From positions 310,001-374,000 of the forward strand of contig NZ_QFWH01000002.1 of NCBI RefSeq assembly GCF_003149375.1: DNA of 64,000 nt. The letters run 5' to 3'. Positions within the stretch are counted from its first letter, which is position 1, and the number at the start of each line of letters is the position of its first letter. The notes beneath the pieces were generated by a model, which did not search any database, was not told where the DNA came from, and saw nothing but the letters and a program-made list of their open reading frames with translations. The translations under genes were made by a program, and so were the position numbers. Shown in pieces: positions 1 to 9,549 of this stretch. Source of the DNA: Vampirovibrio chlorellavorus (GTDB lineage Bacteria; Cyanobacteriota; Vampirovibrionia; Vampirovibrionales; Vampirovibrionaceae).

Positions 1-1
1 C

Positions 2-781
2 TTGGGGGTGCTGCAAACGGCCTTGCTGGTGCCCATTTTCCCCCGGTTCAGCCGGGCCGCCGCCGAGGGCAATTTTGAAGAGATCAAGCGCACTTTCAAA
101 ACCGGGGTGATTTCCCTGTGGCTGATCAGCATTCCCCTGCTGATTTTGATGATGATGTATACCGAGCCGCTCATTCGGTTGATTTTTCAGCACGGCAAGT
201 TCGATGCCCGGGCCACCGAGCTGGTGTCGCTGGCCCTGGTTTATCAGGCCTTGCAAATTATTCCCTACTTCGCCAGAGATTCCATTACCCGGGTTTTTTA
301 TGCCTTTCAGGATTCCCGAACCCCCTTAATGGTGGGTCTGCTGGCCATTGGGGTCAAAGCGGCGCTGAACTGGCTACTGGTGACCCAGTTGCACCTGGGC
401 GTGGGGGGTATTACCGCCGCTATCACGCTGGTGACCTTTATCAACATGACCTTGCTGGGCATTCTGTCCAAAAAACACATTCCGGACTTGGGATTTCGGG
501 GAATGATATTGCCCTTTGGCAAACTGGCCATGGCGGGTTTATTGATGATGGCGGCCTGTTTTGGCAGTCAGTGGTTGTTGGAATTACTGCCGCAACTTGT
601 GCCATTACTCCAAGGGTTACCGGTGGCCCCTGCCCTGTGGGAATACGGGCGGATCGCTGTGGCCGCCGCTATCGGTATTTTGGTGTACGTGCTGGTAACC
701 TTGCAGTTAAAAGTCAGTGAGGCCCAGTATTTGCAGGAGCGCATTGGCGGGCGCCTGCTGAAACGCTTTAGCCGATCTTAA
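2..781 (+). CDS. murJ: MurJ lipid II flippase, C-terminal part (cut by window edge)
   Basis: This is the last 259 residues of an MviN/MurJ-family flippase, which moves the peptidoglycan precursor lipid II across the inner membrane. The frame is open to the left edge, so the true start lies outside the window. Visible are many hydrophobic helices and the family pattern in which IPYFARDSITRVFYAFQDSRTP leads into a small-residue, asparagine-containing helix. MurJ usually has about 14 membrane segments and 500 or more residues, so roughly half is present. The stop is followed after about 40 nt by a long palindromic element (823-970). The next gene is convergent. The family assignment is firm. Confidence 0.87.
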   Translation: MGVLQTALLVPIFPRFSRAAAEGNFEEIKRTFKTGVISLWLISIPLLILMMMYTEPLIRLIFQHGKFDARATELVSLALVYQALQIIPYFARDSITRVFYAFQDSRTPLMVGLLAIGVKAALNWLLVTQLHLGVGGITAAITLVTFINMTLLGILSKKHIPDLGFRGMILPFGKLAMAGLLMMAACFGSQWLLELLPQLVPLLQGLPVAPALWEYGRIAVAAAIGILVYVLVTLQLKVSEAQYLQERIGGRLLKRFSRS

Positions 782-822
782 TAACGGCGTGTTCGTTACC
801 GACGTCCTGTAATCATCAATTG

Positions 823-970
823 GGTGAGGCAGACCCGTCGCAACCCGTTTATAACGGTTTGAGTACAGCGAGTTATAAATGGATGTTTGGCAGTGCTGCC
901 AGAAATAGTTCTATTGTGTGTTCGAGCTGCGCGCAGCTTTATATACGGGTTGCGACGGGTCTGCCTCACC
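823..970 (-). repeat. Palindromic core-and-arm element, copy A
   Basis: A 148-bp element with perfect 26-bp inverted arms at 823-848 and 945-970. Read on the minus strand, the inside carries a self-complementary CTGCGCGCAG, a hairpin GGCAGCACTGCC, and the core TAACTCGCTGTACTCAAACCG. It starts 41 nt after the murJ stop. Its right arm contains the stop codon of the convergent proline dehydrogenase gene (966-968). It matches copies B-E in its interior but has different arm sequence, with complementarity kept. Seen directly in the sequence; function unknown. Confidence 0.9.
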
Positions 971-1886
971 ATAAATTTTTCAGCAGATGTCCGGCAATGG
1001 AGGGGTTTTCCTTCAGGCGGCGGGTGCAGTAGGCAAACCAGTCCTTGCCAAAGGGGACATAAACCCGCACCCGGTGTCCGCCGTTCAGCAGAATTTGCCG
1101 CAATTCCGGATCCACGCCCAAGAGCATCTGAAATTCATACTCGTGGGGCTTTAACCGATACTGATCAATCAGGCGCAACGCTTCCCACACCAGTTCCTCG
1201 TTGTGGGTGGCAATGCCCACATAGGCTTGCTGCTTGAACATTTCTTCCAGAATAAGGGTGTAGTTTTTGTTGATGAGCGTGTGGTTGGGCCAGGCCAGGG
1301 TGCGGGGTTCCCGGTAAATGCCTTTGCAAAGCCGGAAATTGGCCGGGCTGCTAATCTTGCTCAAATTCCTCATAATCTGTCGGGCATCGCCCACGGTGCG
1401 GCGCAAGTAGGCTTGTAGCACAATGCCCACGTTATCGAATTGCCTGCGCAGCTTCAGATAGAGGGCAATGGTATCGCTGGTGCAGGCCGAATCTTCCATG
1501 TCAATGCGCACAAAAATGCGGGCTTTGGCCGCAGTGGCCACCAAATCGTGCATTATTTCGGAACACAGGGCTTTGTCCAGCAAGAGGCCCATTTGGCTCA
1601 GTTTTACGGAAATATTGGCATCTAACCGCTCTTTGGCAATGGCCTCCAGCACGGTTTTATAAAGGGCGGCGGCCTGATGGGCCTCCTGCGGTATGTGAAT
1701 AAATTCGCCCAGTACGTCAACGGTGGCCATGGCCCCTTGTTCGTTCAGCTGACGAACCGTCTCCAGCATTTCCTCCAGCGATTCTCCGGCCACATAACGC
1801 CAGGCGAATTGTTTAACCAATGCCTTGGGGGCAAAGGGTAAAGCAAGCACGACCAGTTGATCCAGAATGCGCATGGAGGCCCTCAT
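966..1886 (-). CDS. Proline dehydrogenase (monofunctional, PRODH fold)
   Basis: This FAD enzyme oxidises proline to pyrroline-5-carboxylate, passing electrons to the quinone pool, and is the first step of proline catabolism. At 306 residues it has the single-domain length and lacks the aldehyde dehydrogenase half of long PutA. Family motifs visible in order are DVLGE near residue 57, SVKLSQ, RIDMEDS, VLQAYLRR, CKGIYRE, IATHNE and, near the C-terminus, the substrate-binding pattern YCTRRLKENP. The annotated start could instead be the ATG four codons later (1874), which has an AGGG five bases upstream. No P5C dehydrogenase lies nearby. The stop codon falls inside the palindromic element 823-970. 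Confidence 0.87.
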   Translation of the reverse strand: MRASMRILDQLVVLALPFAPKALVKQFAWRYVAGESLEEMLETVRQLNEQGAMATVDVLGEFIHIPQEAHQAAALYKTVLEAIAKERLDANISVKLSQMGLLLDKALCSEIMHDLVATAAKARIFVRIDMEDSACTSDTIALYLKLRRQFDNVGIVLQAYLRRTVGDARQIMRNLSKISSPANFRLCKGIYREPRTLAWPNHTLINKNYTLILEEMFKQQAYVGIATHNEELVWEALRLIDQYRLKPHEYEFQMLLGVDPELRQILLNGGHRVRVYVPFGKDWFAYCTRRLKENPSIAGHLLKNLW

Positions 1887-2035
1887 CTCAAGCGGTTTTT
1901 TGCGTTTTCTCGCTATAAGTCTGACACTATCATAGCGGAAAATGGGGGTGGGGCGCTGTGCCTTCCTTTGGGTTCATCCCCATCATGGACAGTGGCATGA
2001 AGCAGCCTGAACCGGGAAGGCTGGGCTTATCTGTT

Positions 2036-3256
2036 TCAAATCCGGGCTGGCAAAGGCACACGTGGAGACAGCCGATCCAGCGGGGTCATGGGGCTGCCAG
2101 GTCCGTTGGCCGGACGAATCCCCAGTTCATCCTGGGCGATAATCAGGCGGTGGATCTGGCTGGTGCCCTCGTACAGGTTGAGGACACGGGCATCCCGGTA
2201 GTAGCGGGCCGCCGGGTATTCCTCGGAGAAGCCGTACCCGCCAAAGATCTGCACGGCGCTATTCGAGGCCCGAATGGCCGCTTCGGCGCAAAACAGTTTG
2301 GCCATGGAGGTTTCCCGGGTGTTGCGCACGCCCTTGTCCTTCAGGTCAGCGGCGTGTAGCACCAAAAAGCGACCGGCTTCACAGTCGGCGGCCATATCGG
2401 CAATCAGTTGTTGCAACATCTGGAACTCACCGATTTTCTGGCCAAAGGCTTCCCGTTCCATGGCGTAGCGGGTGGAAATATCAATGCAGGCCTGGCTGAC
2501 ACCCACGGATCCGGCGGCTACGCTGAAGCGTCCCTGATCCAGGCAGTACATGGCCACTTTAAAGCCTTCCCCCGGATTGCCCAGCATTTGGGATTTATGC
2601 ACCCGCACATTGTCCAAAAACAGTTCGGAGGTGATGGACGCCCGTAAACCCAGCTTGGGTTTGATTTCCCGGGTACTGAAACCGGGGGTGTCGGTTTCCA
2701 CCAAAAAGGCGCACATGCCTTTGTGGCCCTTCGATTTATCGGTCTGGGCGATGATGAGCGCCACTTGCGAGATGCAGCCGTTGGAGATCCAGGTTTTCTG
2801 GCCGTTCAGCACGTAATAATCGCCATCCGGGGTGGCCATGGTTTGCTGGTTCCCGGCGTCGCTGCCAGCGTTGGGTTCAGTCAGGCCAAAGCAACCGATG
2901 ATTTCACCGGTGGCCAGACGGGGCAGGTAGTTCTTTTTTTGTTCCTCGGTGCCGAAGTACCAGATGGGCTTTTCCACCAGAGAAATTTGCACCGAAAACA
3001 GGGTGCGGGTGGAGGAGCAGACCCGGGCGATTTCCTCGGTCATCAGGGCGTAGGAGATGTGATCGATGCCCTGTCCGCCGTATTCTTCCGGCAAAATAGC
3101 CCCGAAAAAGCCCTGATCGGCGATTTTTTTCAGCAGGTCAAAATCAAATTTGGAATCCTGATCGTTAATGGCGGCAACCGGGGCAATTTCCTGATCCGCG
3201 AATTCCTTGGCCCATTGCCAAATTTGCCGTTGTTCTTCGGTCAATTCAAAATTCAT
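2036..3256 (-). CDS. Acyl-CoA dehydrogenase
   Basis: This flavoenzyme catalyses alpha,beta-dehydrogenation of an acyl-CoA thioester, as in beta-oxidation or branched-chain amino acid breakdown. The 406 residues give the full three-domain fold: an N-terminal helical domain, a middle beta domain with CFGLTEPNAGSDAG and KTWISNG (FAD binding), and a C-terminal helical domain. The catalytic base is expected to be the Glu of LYEGTSQIHR, the position used in short- and medium-chain enzymes. The tail after RLIIAQDELG is an extra proline-rich stretch of about 30 residues. Chain-length preference cannot be read from sequence. It stands alone, with no electron transfer flavoprotein or thiolase nearby. 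Confidence 0.92.
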   Translation of the reverse strand: MNFELTEEQRQIWQWAKEFADQEIAPVAAINDQDSKFDFDLLKKIADQGFFGAILPEEYGGQGIDHISYALMTEEIARVCSSTRTLFSVQISLVEKPIWYFGTEEQKKNYLPRLATGEIIGCFGLTEPNAGSDAGNQQTMATPDGDYYVLNGQKTWISNGCISQVALIIAQTDKSKGHKGMCAFLVETDTPGFSTREIKPKLGLRASITSELFLDNVRVHKSQMLGNPGEGFKVAMYCLDQGRFSVAAGSVGVSQACIDISTRYAMEREAFGQKIGEFQMLQQLIADMAADCEAGRFLVLHAADLKDKGVRNTRETSMAKLFCAEAAIRASNSAVQIFGGYGFSEEYPAARYYRDARVLNLYEGTSQIHRLIIAQDELGIRPANGPGSPMTPLDRLSPRVPLPARI

Positions 3257-3620
3257 AATAAGTACCCCGAATCACTCTTATACTTGGTGTTGACTGGTTT
3301 TGACGCTTTTTTAAGAAACCTTGATGCTGGCAGGTGGTGTGTCATTTTATAGCATGGCTTTGCGGGTGGCTGTGTTCCCCGGAATGAAATGTACCCTCAC
3401 GAAGCGAACCACTGCAAGCATCATTATACGTTAAAACACAAACAGGCAACACTGAGGGGGCTCAAACTGCGGAAGAAGAGAATTTCCCGGTTGGCGAAAT
3501 GACCGCTGCCATTTCGGCTTTTGCGAAACGCTGATCCCCTGTTCGGAGGAGGAAAGGGCCGGGTTAATCTTTTAGGCTGAGAGTGGTTCATCCTCTGTGG
3601 AAAGCGAAGGTGTGTTGCGC
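3257..3620. other. Divergent intergenic region before the flagellar operon
   Basis: This 364-bp gap separates the acyl-CoA dehydrogenase start (minus) from motA (plus), so it must hold both promoters. I could not find a convincing sigma-70 pair, nor the sigma-28 GCCGATAA-type box expected for late flagellar genes. No convincing small gene was found. Confidence 0.5.
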
Positions 3621-4502
3621 ATGGATTTTACAACCCTGGCCGGTTTAATCCTGGGGCTCCTGATTTTAGGGGGCGCTTTGGTTTTGGGACACGTCCCGCT
3701 GAGTACCCTGTTGAACGCCGAGGCCTTGCTGGTGGTGTTTGGGGGCACCCTGACCGCCACGCTGGTCAGTTTCCATGTGCCCACGCTGAAGCGGGCGCTG
3801 CAGGCCTTGCGGGGGGGCAGCGCGGAAAGTCATCTGGAAACCCGCAAGACCATTCAGTATGTGCTGGAGGTGGTGGGCTTTGTGCGGGATGAAGGCATTT
3901 TGGCCCTGCAGCCCATTATTGAGAGTATTGAAATTCCCTTTTTTCGCAAGGGCTTGCAACTGGTGCTGGACAACCGATCGGACCAGTTTATCCGGGACAG
4001 TTTATCCACCGAGATTGAGGTGTGTTACCGGGAGAGTCAGGATTGCGCCCGCGTTTACGAAACGGCTGGCGGTTTCGCCCCCACCATGGGTATTATCGGG
4101 GCGGTGATTGGCCTCATTCATATTGTGCAGGCCTCCCATCAGCCCGCCATTTTGGGTCAGGGCGTGGCCAGCGCTTTTAGCGCCACCCTGTATGGGGTGG
4201 CCTTGTCCAACCTGTTTTTACTGCCCATTGCCGGTAAGTTGCGGCAACGGGCCCGGGATGAATGGTTTATGCTGACTTTGTTGCTGGAGGCCATTCTGTG
4301 CATTCGAGCCGGTGAGCATCCCATGATTATCGAAGAGCGACTGAACGCCTTTGTCTCAGGCTCAGACACCCTGACCGTACCTCGCCCGGGACGAAAAGCC
4401 TATGCGGCACGGCCAGAGGGATATGCCACCCCACTGCCTCCACAGGCCGTCTTGCGGGATGATTTTCTGCAAGTGGGCGCCGCTGTGGACATGATGGAAT
4501 GA
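3621..4502 (+). CDS. motA: Flagellar motor stator protein MotA
   Basis: MotA and MotB form the ion channel that powers flagellar rotation. The protein begins MDFTTLAGLILGLLI, a first membrane helix as in other MotA proteins. GGTLTATLVSF follows, then a cytoplasmic loop of about 90 residues, and the signature FAPTMGIIGAVIGLIHI before the last two helices. I chose the ATG at 3621 over the GTG at 3597 because GAAGG lies ten bases upstream and family members begin at this point. It is first in a tight plus-strand cluster, 16 nt ahead of motB. The C-terminal tail of about 50 residues after RLNAFVSG is not conserved. Confidence 0.93.
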   Translation: MDFTTLAGLILGLLILGGALVLGHVPLSTLLNAEALLVVFGGTLTATLVSFHVPTLKRALQALRGGSAESHLETRKTIQYVLEVVGFVRDEGILALQPIIESIEIPFFRKGLQLVLDNRSDQFIRDSLSTEIEVCYRESQDCARVYETAGGFAPTMGIIGAVIGLIHIVQASHQPAILGQGVASAFSATLYGVALSNLFLLPIAGKLRQRARDEWFMLTLLLEAILCIRAGEHPMIIEERLNAFVSGSDTLTVPRPGRKAYAARPEGYATPLPPQAVLRDDFLQVGAAVDMME

Positions 4503-4518
4503 AGGGGCAGGCAGGGGC

Positions 4519-5364
4519 ATGACGCACATTGGCACTCGGCGCAACCAACCGGATTCTTCCACAGTCTCTATCGCTCAGGCTGTCCCGGTGCGGGCCCTGT
4601 TCCGCAAGCTGGAGACGCTGGAACGGGAGATGGAAGCAAACGTGCATACCGGGCACAACCGTTGGATGGTGCCCTATGCCGATTTACTGACGCTGTTACT
4701 GGGCTTGTTTCTGGTATTGGTCACGGCGGCCAAGTCAGAACCCCTTCCGCAGACGCCAACGCCCAAGTCGGTTGCATCCGTCACAGCCACTCAGAAGCAA
4801 CTAAAGTCTGCGCAAAATCTGCCGAAAAAGAGAATGGCTGACTCAGACGCGCTATCCGCTCAACTAAAACAGCGCCTCCACATGCAAGGTGTGGAAATTC
4901 GTCAGCAGGAACGGGGTGTGGTCATTTCCCTGAAAGATAACATTTTGTTTGCCCCGGGCAGTGCCGATTTATCGCCGACGGCCCGCCACACCCTGCATCA
5001 ATTGATCAGTCAACTCAAAAAAACACTGGGCCCTCAGGCTCGGTTAATAAGAGTAGAAGGACATAGCGACAATACACCCATCACCACCTCCCGTTATCCC
5101 TCCAACTGGGAGTTATCCACCGCTCGGGCCACCAATATCGTGCGCTACCTGATTGAGGGCAAGCATTATCGACCCGAGCAATTGTCCGCCACCGGCTACG
5201 GGGAGTTCAAACCGGTGGCCCAGAATTCATCCATTGAAGGGAAACAGAAAAACCGCCGAGTGGATATAGTGGTATTGAATGAGAGTATGGCCCTTCAAGA
5301 ACCCCCTGCCGCCACACAGAATTTATCAGGCGCTGGCGGCATTTCCCCAAGTCGAGAGGATTGA
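4519..5364 (+). CDS. motB: Flagellar motor stator protein MotB
   Basis: MotB anchors the stator to peptidoglycan. After a basic, serine-rich N-terminus there is one membrane helix with the pattern WMVPYADLLTLLLGLFLVL. Asp55 is the predicted ion-carrying carboxylate. The periplasmic part ends in an OmpA/MotB peptidoglycan-binding domain: NILFAPGSADLSP, VEGHSDNTPI, SNWELSTARA and GYGEFKPV with NRRVDI near the C-terminus. The N-terminal extension before the helix is longer than usual (about 48 residues against about 20). It sits 16 nt after motA and 6 nt before fliL, so co-transcription is likely. Confidence 0.93.
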   Translation: MTHIGTRRNQPDSSTVSIAQAVPVRALFRKLETLEREMEANVHTGHNRWMVPYADLLTLLLGLFLVLVTAAKSEPLPQTPTPKSVASVTATQKQLKSAQNLPKKRMADSDALSAQLKQRLHMQGVEIRQQERGVVISLKDNILFAPGSADLSPTARHTLHQLISQLKKTLGPQARLIRVEGHSDNTPITTSRYPSNWELSTARATNIVRYLIEGKHYRPEQLSATGYGEFKPVAQNSSIEGKQKNRRVDIVVLNESMALQEPPAATQNLSGAGGISPSRED

Positions 5365-5370
5365 ATTTCA

Positions 5371-6156
5371 ATGGCTAGACCGACCAAGCCGAAGGATTTA
5401 AAACCCAAAGTGGAAGGCGAAGGTGGCGCAGCGGCCCCGGCGACTCCGGCTGCAGAAGGCGGTTCCGGCAGCGGTGGGAGTGGTTTCGATTTAAAGTTCA
5501 TCATCATGGTGGTGGTTATTCTGGTGGCCACTATCGGTGGTTCTGTTGGTTCTTCCTATCTTATGACCACCATGTTTGTGGTGCCCGAAATTGGCAAGCT
5601 GGCCAAGGCTGGCGGTGGCGGCCATGGGGCCGAGGGGGAAGCTCCCACGGGTCACGATGGGGCATCCACGGAAACGCCCGGAAGCCAGGTGGGCATGAAC
5701 CTGGAGCTGGATGAGTTTATGGTGAATTTAAAACCAGACCCCAGCCTGCCGGGCAGTCAGTATTTACGGGCCAAAATGGCCTTGAGCGTGAAAGTGCCCG
5801 ATGCCCAGAATTGCTACATTGAGCATCATGCCGAGGCGATCCCGCTGAAGGAGGGAACGCTGGGTGAGGGTAAGATCGTGGGGGCTGCGGCACCGGTGGA
5901 CAGAACCCTGCTGGCCAGCGGGGGGGAGGCGGGGCCCAGTTGTGAGGACGTGTTCAAGAAAAATATGTCCAAGTACGTGCCCACCATTCGGGATGTGGTC
6001 AATGGCTCCCTCATGAAACGGAATGCCACACTGCTGGCCACTCTGGAGGGGCAGGAAGCCTTGAAAGACGAAATCAAGGAACAGCTCAACGCCATTATGG
6101 CCCCGGATTATCAAGTTTTACGAGTGAATTTCCAGGATTTCATTATCCAGCGTTAG
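5371..6156 (+). CDS. fliL: Flagellar basal body-associated protein FliL
   Basis: FliL surrounds the stator and supports torque at high load. The 261-residue protein has a Gly/Ala-rich cytoplasmic leader, one membrane helix (IIMVVVILVATIGGSVGS) and a periplasmic domain. That domain contains the family pattern from MNLELDEFMVNLKPD through YLRAKMALSVKV to VLRVNFQDFIIQR at the very end. It is longer than typical FliL (about 150-180 residues) because of a Gly-rich linker after the helix and an insertion of roughly 45 residues after the second strand, with Cys residues at both ends that could form a disulfide. The position between motB and fliM supports the call. Confidence 0.86.
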   Translation: MARPTKPKDLKPKVEGEGGAAAPATPAAEGGSGSGGSGFDLKFIIMVVVILVATIGGSVGSSYLMTTMFVVPEIGKLAKAGGGGHGAEGEAPTGHDGASTETPGSQVGMNLELDEFMVNLKPDPSLPGSQYLRAKMALSVKVPDAQNCYIEHHAEAIPLKEGTLGEGKIVGAAAPVDRTLLASGGEAGPSCEDVFKKNMSKYVPTIRDVVNGSLMKRNATLLATLEGQEALKDEIKEQLNAIMAPDYQVLRVNFQDFIIQR

Positions 6157-6279
6157 GGTATAAGACGTTCAGCACGCCCTACGGAAACATCACTCTGGCA
6201 TCGGATTTTACCCGGTTTTTGTGACAGGTTCACGGTCATCAGTCATTAGTGGAAATTGACAGAGGTTCATCGATTCTGA

Positions 6280-7323
6280 ATGCTATCTCAAGAAGAAATT
6301 GATAGCCTGCTTTCCTCCCTCTCCGTAGGGGTGGATCAAAACGCGCCATCGCCCAGCACCGGTAACGCCGCCCTGGGTTCCGAGTCGGCCATGCCTTCGG
6401 CGCATCATGAGAAACGCAATTACAAGCTGTACAACTTTCGGCGGCCCGATAAATTTTCCAAGGATCACCTGCGGGCCCTGCAAACCATCCACGAAAGTTT
6501 TGCCCGGCAGCTGGGCCTGGTGCTGACCGCCTATTTGCGGATGACCGTGGAAATTGACGTGGTTTCCGTCGATCAGTTGACCTACGATGAATTTGTGCGC
6601 TCCATGCCCAGCCCCATGACCGTCAGTATTCTGGAGCTGGACCCGTTGCCGGGACAGGTGTTGCTGGGCTTTGGCTACGAGGTGACCTCCAGCGTGATTG
6701 ATCGCATGCTGGGTGGGCCGGGCACACCGGAGGCCAAGGCGCGGGAACTGACCGATATTGAGCAATCCCTGATTCGGCGGGTGCTGGATCGGGCCATTTT
6801 ATCGCTGGAAGAAGCGTGGCGTTCCATGATGAACGTGAACGCCAGTATGGTGGGCTTTGAGGAAAGCTACGCCCTCATTCAGGTGGCCACCCCGGGAGAA
6901 ATCGTGGCCCTGATTACCTTTGAAGTGAATCTGGGCAACAAGCACTCAGGGCTAATCAGTCTGTGTATTCCCTACCCGGTGCTGGAAGGGGTCATTAGTC
7001 AGCTGAGCGCTCAGCATATTTTCCACCGTCAGCAGTCTAATATCCCGTTTGAAGAGCAGGAAAAAATTCTGCAAAAACTGAATTACGCCAAAATTCCCAT
7101 TCAGGTCTTGCTGGGCGGCACCGAATTGACCGTTGGTGATCTGCTGGGTCTTTCGGTGGGGGATGTCATTCGTCTGGACAGGGCTGCCACCGATGATTTG
7201 CTGGCCTGCGTGAATGGACGCCCCAAGTTTTATTGCCGTCCCGGGCGGTTGAAAGACAAGTTGGCTGTGTATATGTATGACAGTGTGGAAATTGAGGAAT
7301 CGATTGAGGGATTTGGCCTGTGA
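6280..7323 (+). CDS. fliM: Flagellar motor switch protein FliM
   Basis: FliM is the middle layer of the C-ring and receives phosphorylated CheY. The N-terminal peptide [10 protein letters not shown] (residues 2-11) is the conserved CheY-binding motif. A CheC-like middle domain follows, and then a C-terminal SpoA domain with [28 protein letters not shown]. The length (347) is normal. A 123-nt gap separates it from fliL, so a separate promoter is possible, although none is obvious. Its last codons overlap the next start by 4 nt (ATGA), which indicates translational coupling with fliY. Confidence 0.95.
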   Translation: MLSQEEIDSLLSSLSVGVDQNAPSPSTGNAALGSESAMPSAHHEKRNYKLYNFRRPDKFSKDHLRALQTIHESFARQLGLVLTAYLRMTVEIDVVSVDQLTYDEFVRSMPSPMTVSILELDPLPGQVLLGFGYEVTSSVIDRMLGGPGTPEAKARELTDIEQSLIRRVLDRAILSLEEAWRSMMNVNASMVGFEESYALIQVATPGEIVALITFEVNLGNKHSGLISLCIPYPVLEGVISQLSAQHIFHRQQSNIPFEEQEKILQKLNYAKIPIQVLLGGTELTVGDLLGLSVGDVIRLDRAATDDLLACVNGRPKFYCRPGRLKDKLAVYMYDSVEIEESIEGFGL

Positions 7324-8411
7324 TGAACGATTTGAATGGCGGCTTAACCAAAGAAGCGCTTGACGCGATTAGCGAAGTATCCAGTATCGCCATGGGTGCG
7401 GCCGGTTCCACACTGGGCATTCTGGTGGGTCAGGAGATTGAGATTGCCCCGCCTCAGATTAGTGAATACGAAAATCTGGCGGGCATGGACATCCCCTTTG
7501 GCGATGCGCCCAAGACAATTATCATGGTGCAGTTTGTCAAAGGGATTTTCACCACGGCCCTGTATATTGTTAAAAACTCCGATGTGCGCAAGCTGGCTGG
7601 CATGATGCTGGGCAGTACGGAGGAAGGCAGTGATGAGGAACTGACCGAACTGCAACTGGGCGCTGTGGGCGAGTTGATGAGTCAGATGATGAATTCGGCA
7701 GCCACCGGGATGGCCTCTGTGTTGCATGAAACGGTGGAAATCAACAATCCTGAAGTGATTCCCTATTCCAGCGATATGCTGGCCCAGTGCCTGCCCAAGG
7801 TCTTATCGGAACCGTTTGTGTTGACCAACTTACAGATGAAGGCCAACCAGGAAACGGTGCTGGAAATGATGGAGCTGCGGGTGTCATCGGAGCTGAAAGA
7901 GCAGGTGGCCCTGTTTATGTCCATTGAGGCCGCTCAGGGTGGGCCCGAAATGGCCGCCCCCGAAATGGCTACCCGTGATATGGAGGCCTCGGCCCAGATT
8001 AATGCCCACGCGGAGCCGCAACCGGCCATGGCTGGCACCGCCATGCCTCACGCCCGGGCCGCGGTGGGGAGTGGGGTTCACGTGGACCCGGTGACCGTTC
8101 GCCCGGTGGAATTTGGCTCGTTCGATCATCAGCCCAATGTGTACGGCGAGGAGAACAAGAACCTGTCTCTGGTCATGGATGTGACCCTCAACCTGACTGT
8201 GGAGCTGGGCAGAACAGAGTTGCCCATCAAGGATGTGCTGGAGTTGACCCGAGGTTCCGTCATTGAGCTGGATCGTATTGCCGGGGAGCCGGTGGATTTA
8301 ATGGCCAATGGCAAGCTGATTGCCAAGGGCGAAGTGGTGGTGATTGAAGATAACTTTGGCTTGCGGATTACCAGCATTATCTCCCCGGCGGAACGGTTGC
8401 GGGGCTTGTAA
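7320..8411 (+). CDS. fliY: Flagellar motor switch protein FliY (CheC domain plus FliN domain)
   Basis: At 363 residues this is far longer than a plain FliN. The N-terminal two thirds resemble CheC/CheX-type phosphatases: [22 protein letters not shown] near residue 12 and [23 protein letters not shown] near residue 110 are the two repeated helices carrying the Glu-Asn type active-site pattern. A linker rich in Ala, Met, Pro and His leads to a SpoA/FliN domain: [22 protein letters not shown] to [11 protein letters not shown]. By family knowledge FliY completes the C-ring and may dephosphorylate CheY-P. It overlaps fliM by 4 nt. FliY of this type is best known from Firmicutes, spirochaetes and Thermotoga. 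Confidence 0.91.
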   Translation: MMNDLNGGLTKEALDAISEVSSIAMGAAGSTLGILVGQEIEIAPPQISEYENLAGMDIPFGDAPKTIIMVQFVKGIFTTALYIVKNSDVRKLAGMMLGSTEEGSDEELTELQLGAVGELMSQMMNSAATGMASVLHETVEINNPEVIPYSSDMLAQCLPKVLSEPFVLTNLQMKANQETVLEMMELRVSSELKEQVALFMSIEAAQGGPEMAAPEMATRDMEASAQINAHAEPQPAMAGTAMPHARAAVGSGVHVDPVTVRPVEFGSFDHQPNVYGEENKNLSLVMDVTLNLTVELGRTELPIKDVLELTRGSVIELDRIAGEPVDLMANGKLIAKGEVVVIEDNFGLRITSIISPAERLRGL

Positions 8412-8650
8412 GGCCTCGACTTCAGAAGGACGCTCACAAGCGGCTCTGCAAGTATCCCCCAAGTATCTCCTAAGGTAGGATAGGGGTAGATGCGAGGCGG
8501 TGTCCGCCCCGTCGGTTCTTGCCTATGGGGTTTGACCGTCGAAATGTCCGAGTGGCGAATGGCGGGATTGGGGCAAGGTGCTAAACTGAATCCAGAAAAA
8601 AGCCTGCAAACTCTGCACTTTCCAGTCAGCAATCCAGGGGAGAATGAGCC

Positions 8651-9466
8651 ATGCGCTGCTGCAAGGGCCAGCATCTGGAAGGGGTGAATTACGCGTATGC
8701 CCGGTTTCCCCAGGCCGTTTTTGAGAGCGCCTTTTTGCACGAGGCCAATTTTGCCCGGGCCACTCTGGATGAGGCCAATTTCAAGCAGGCCCGCCTGCAG
8801 GGGGCCAACCTGAATCAGGCCAGTCTGGTCAATGCCGACCTGTCGGCGGCCATTCTGGACGGGGCCAGTCTGGTGGGCGCCAACCTGGCCAGTGCGGTTT
8901 TAAAAGGCGCTTCTCTGGTAGGGGCCGACTTGCGAGGGGCCAAAATTTTTAACGCCAGTTTAACCGGGGTGGATTTAACCGATGCCAACCTGCAAGGGGC
9001 GGACTTGACCGGTACCACCCTGTTTAACGCCATTCTCTCCGGCACCAACCTGATGAGTGCCAACCTGAGCGGCGCGGATCTGGAGGGGGCCCGGCTGAAG
9101 CAGGTGAACTTGCGACAGGCCAATCTGTTTCGCATGGATATGGGGCATGAGGGACATCTGATGGCCCCGCAGGGAAACCCGTCCAGCATGGTGGAAGTGG
9201 ATCTGTCACAGGCCAATCTGGAGGGTGCCCATTTGGAAGGCGTGCCTATGCATCAGAATAACCTGCAAGAAGCCAATATGCGGCATGCCTATTTTCAGGG
9301 CACCGATATGGTTGATTCCCATCTGGAAAAAGCCGATTTGCGCGATACCAGTTTTGATGAGGAGAGCCATTTAAGCCAGGCTTTGCTGGCTGGGGCGCTC
9401 TATGATGGACAGACGCGTTTCCCGCAGGGGTTTGATCCCGCTGGAAATTTGATGCGGGAAATCTGA
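8651..9466 (+). CDS. Pentapeptide-repeat protein
   Basis: Nearly the whole 271-residue protein is made of A(N/D)LxxA-type five-residue repeats, beginning with EGVNYAYARF and running through blocks such as ANFARATLDEANF. Such proteins fold into a right-handed quadrilateral beta helix. The run is interrupted around residues 160-180 by a Met/His/Ser-containing segment. No signal peptide or membrane helix is seen. The N-terminal Cys-Cys is notable. A GGGGAG sits about nine bases before the start. Function is unknown; relatives range from gyrase protectors to structural proteins, and nothing here identifies a target. Confidence 0.85.
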   Translation: MRCCKGQHLEGVNYAYARFPQAVFESAFLHEANFARATLDEANFKQARLQGANLNQASLVNADLSAAILDGASLVGANLASAVLKGASLVGADLRGAKIFNASLTGVDLTDANLQGADLTGTTLFNAILSGTNLMSANLSGADLEGARLKQVNLRQANLFRMDMGHEGHLMAPQGNPSSMVEVDLSQANLEGAHLEGVPMHQNNLQEANMRHAYFQGTDMVDSHLEKADLRDTSFDEESHLSQALLAGALYDGQTRFPQGFDPAGNLMREI

Positions 9467-9549
9467 CGCAGAAAACCTGATGCTTGAAAGGGGGGAGTCG
9501 GATTCAACGGTTTGCCGAGGTCGGGACTTTTGAACGGGAGGGTTTGGGA

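Noticed and set aside
823-970. Reading the palindromic element as a classic MITE or REP sequence
   Set aside because: Ends are not constant between copies, no target-site duplication was seen, and the GTAG-type REP signature is missing; a mobile origin is still possible but not shown.
8412-8650. GC-rich hairpins between fliY and the pentapeptide gene that might be a c-di-GMP riboswitch
   Set aside because: I compared them with the GEMM consensus by eye and the conserved junction bases are missing; only a simple GGCGG/CCGCC hairpin is supported.
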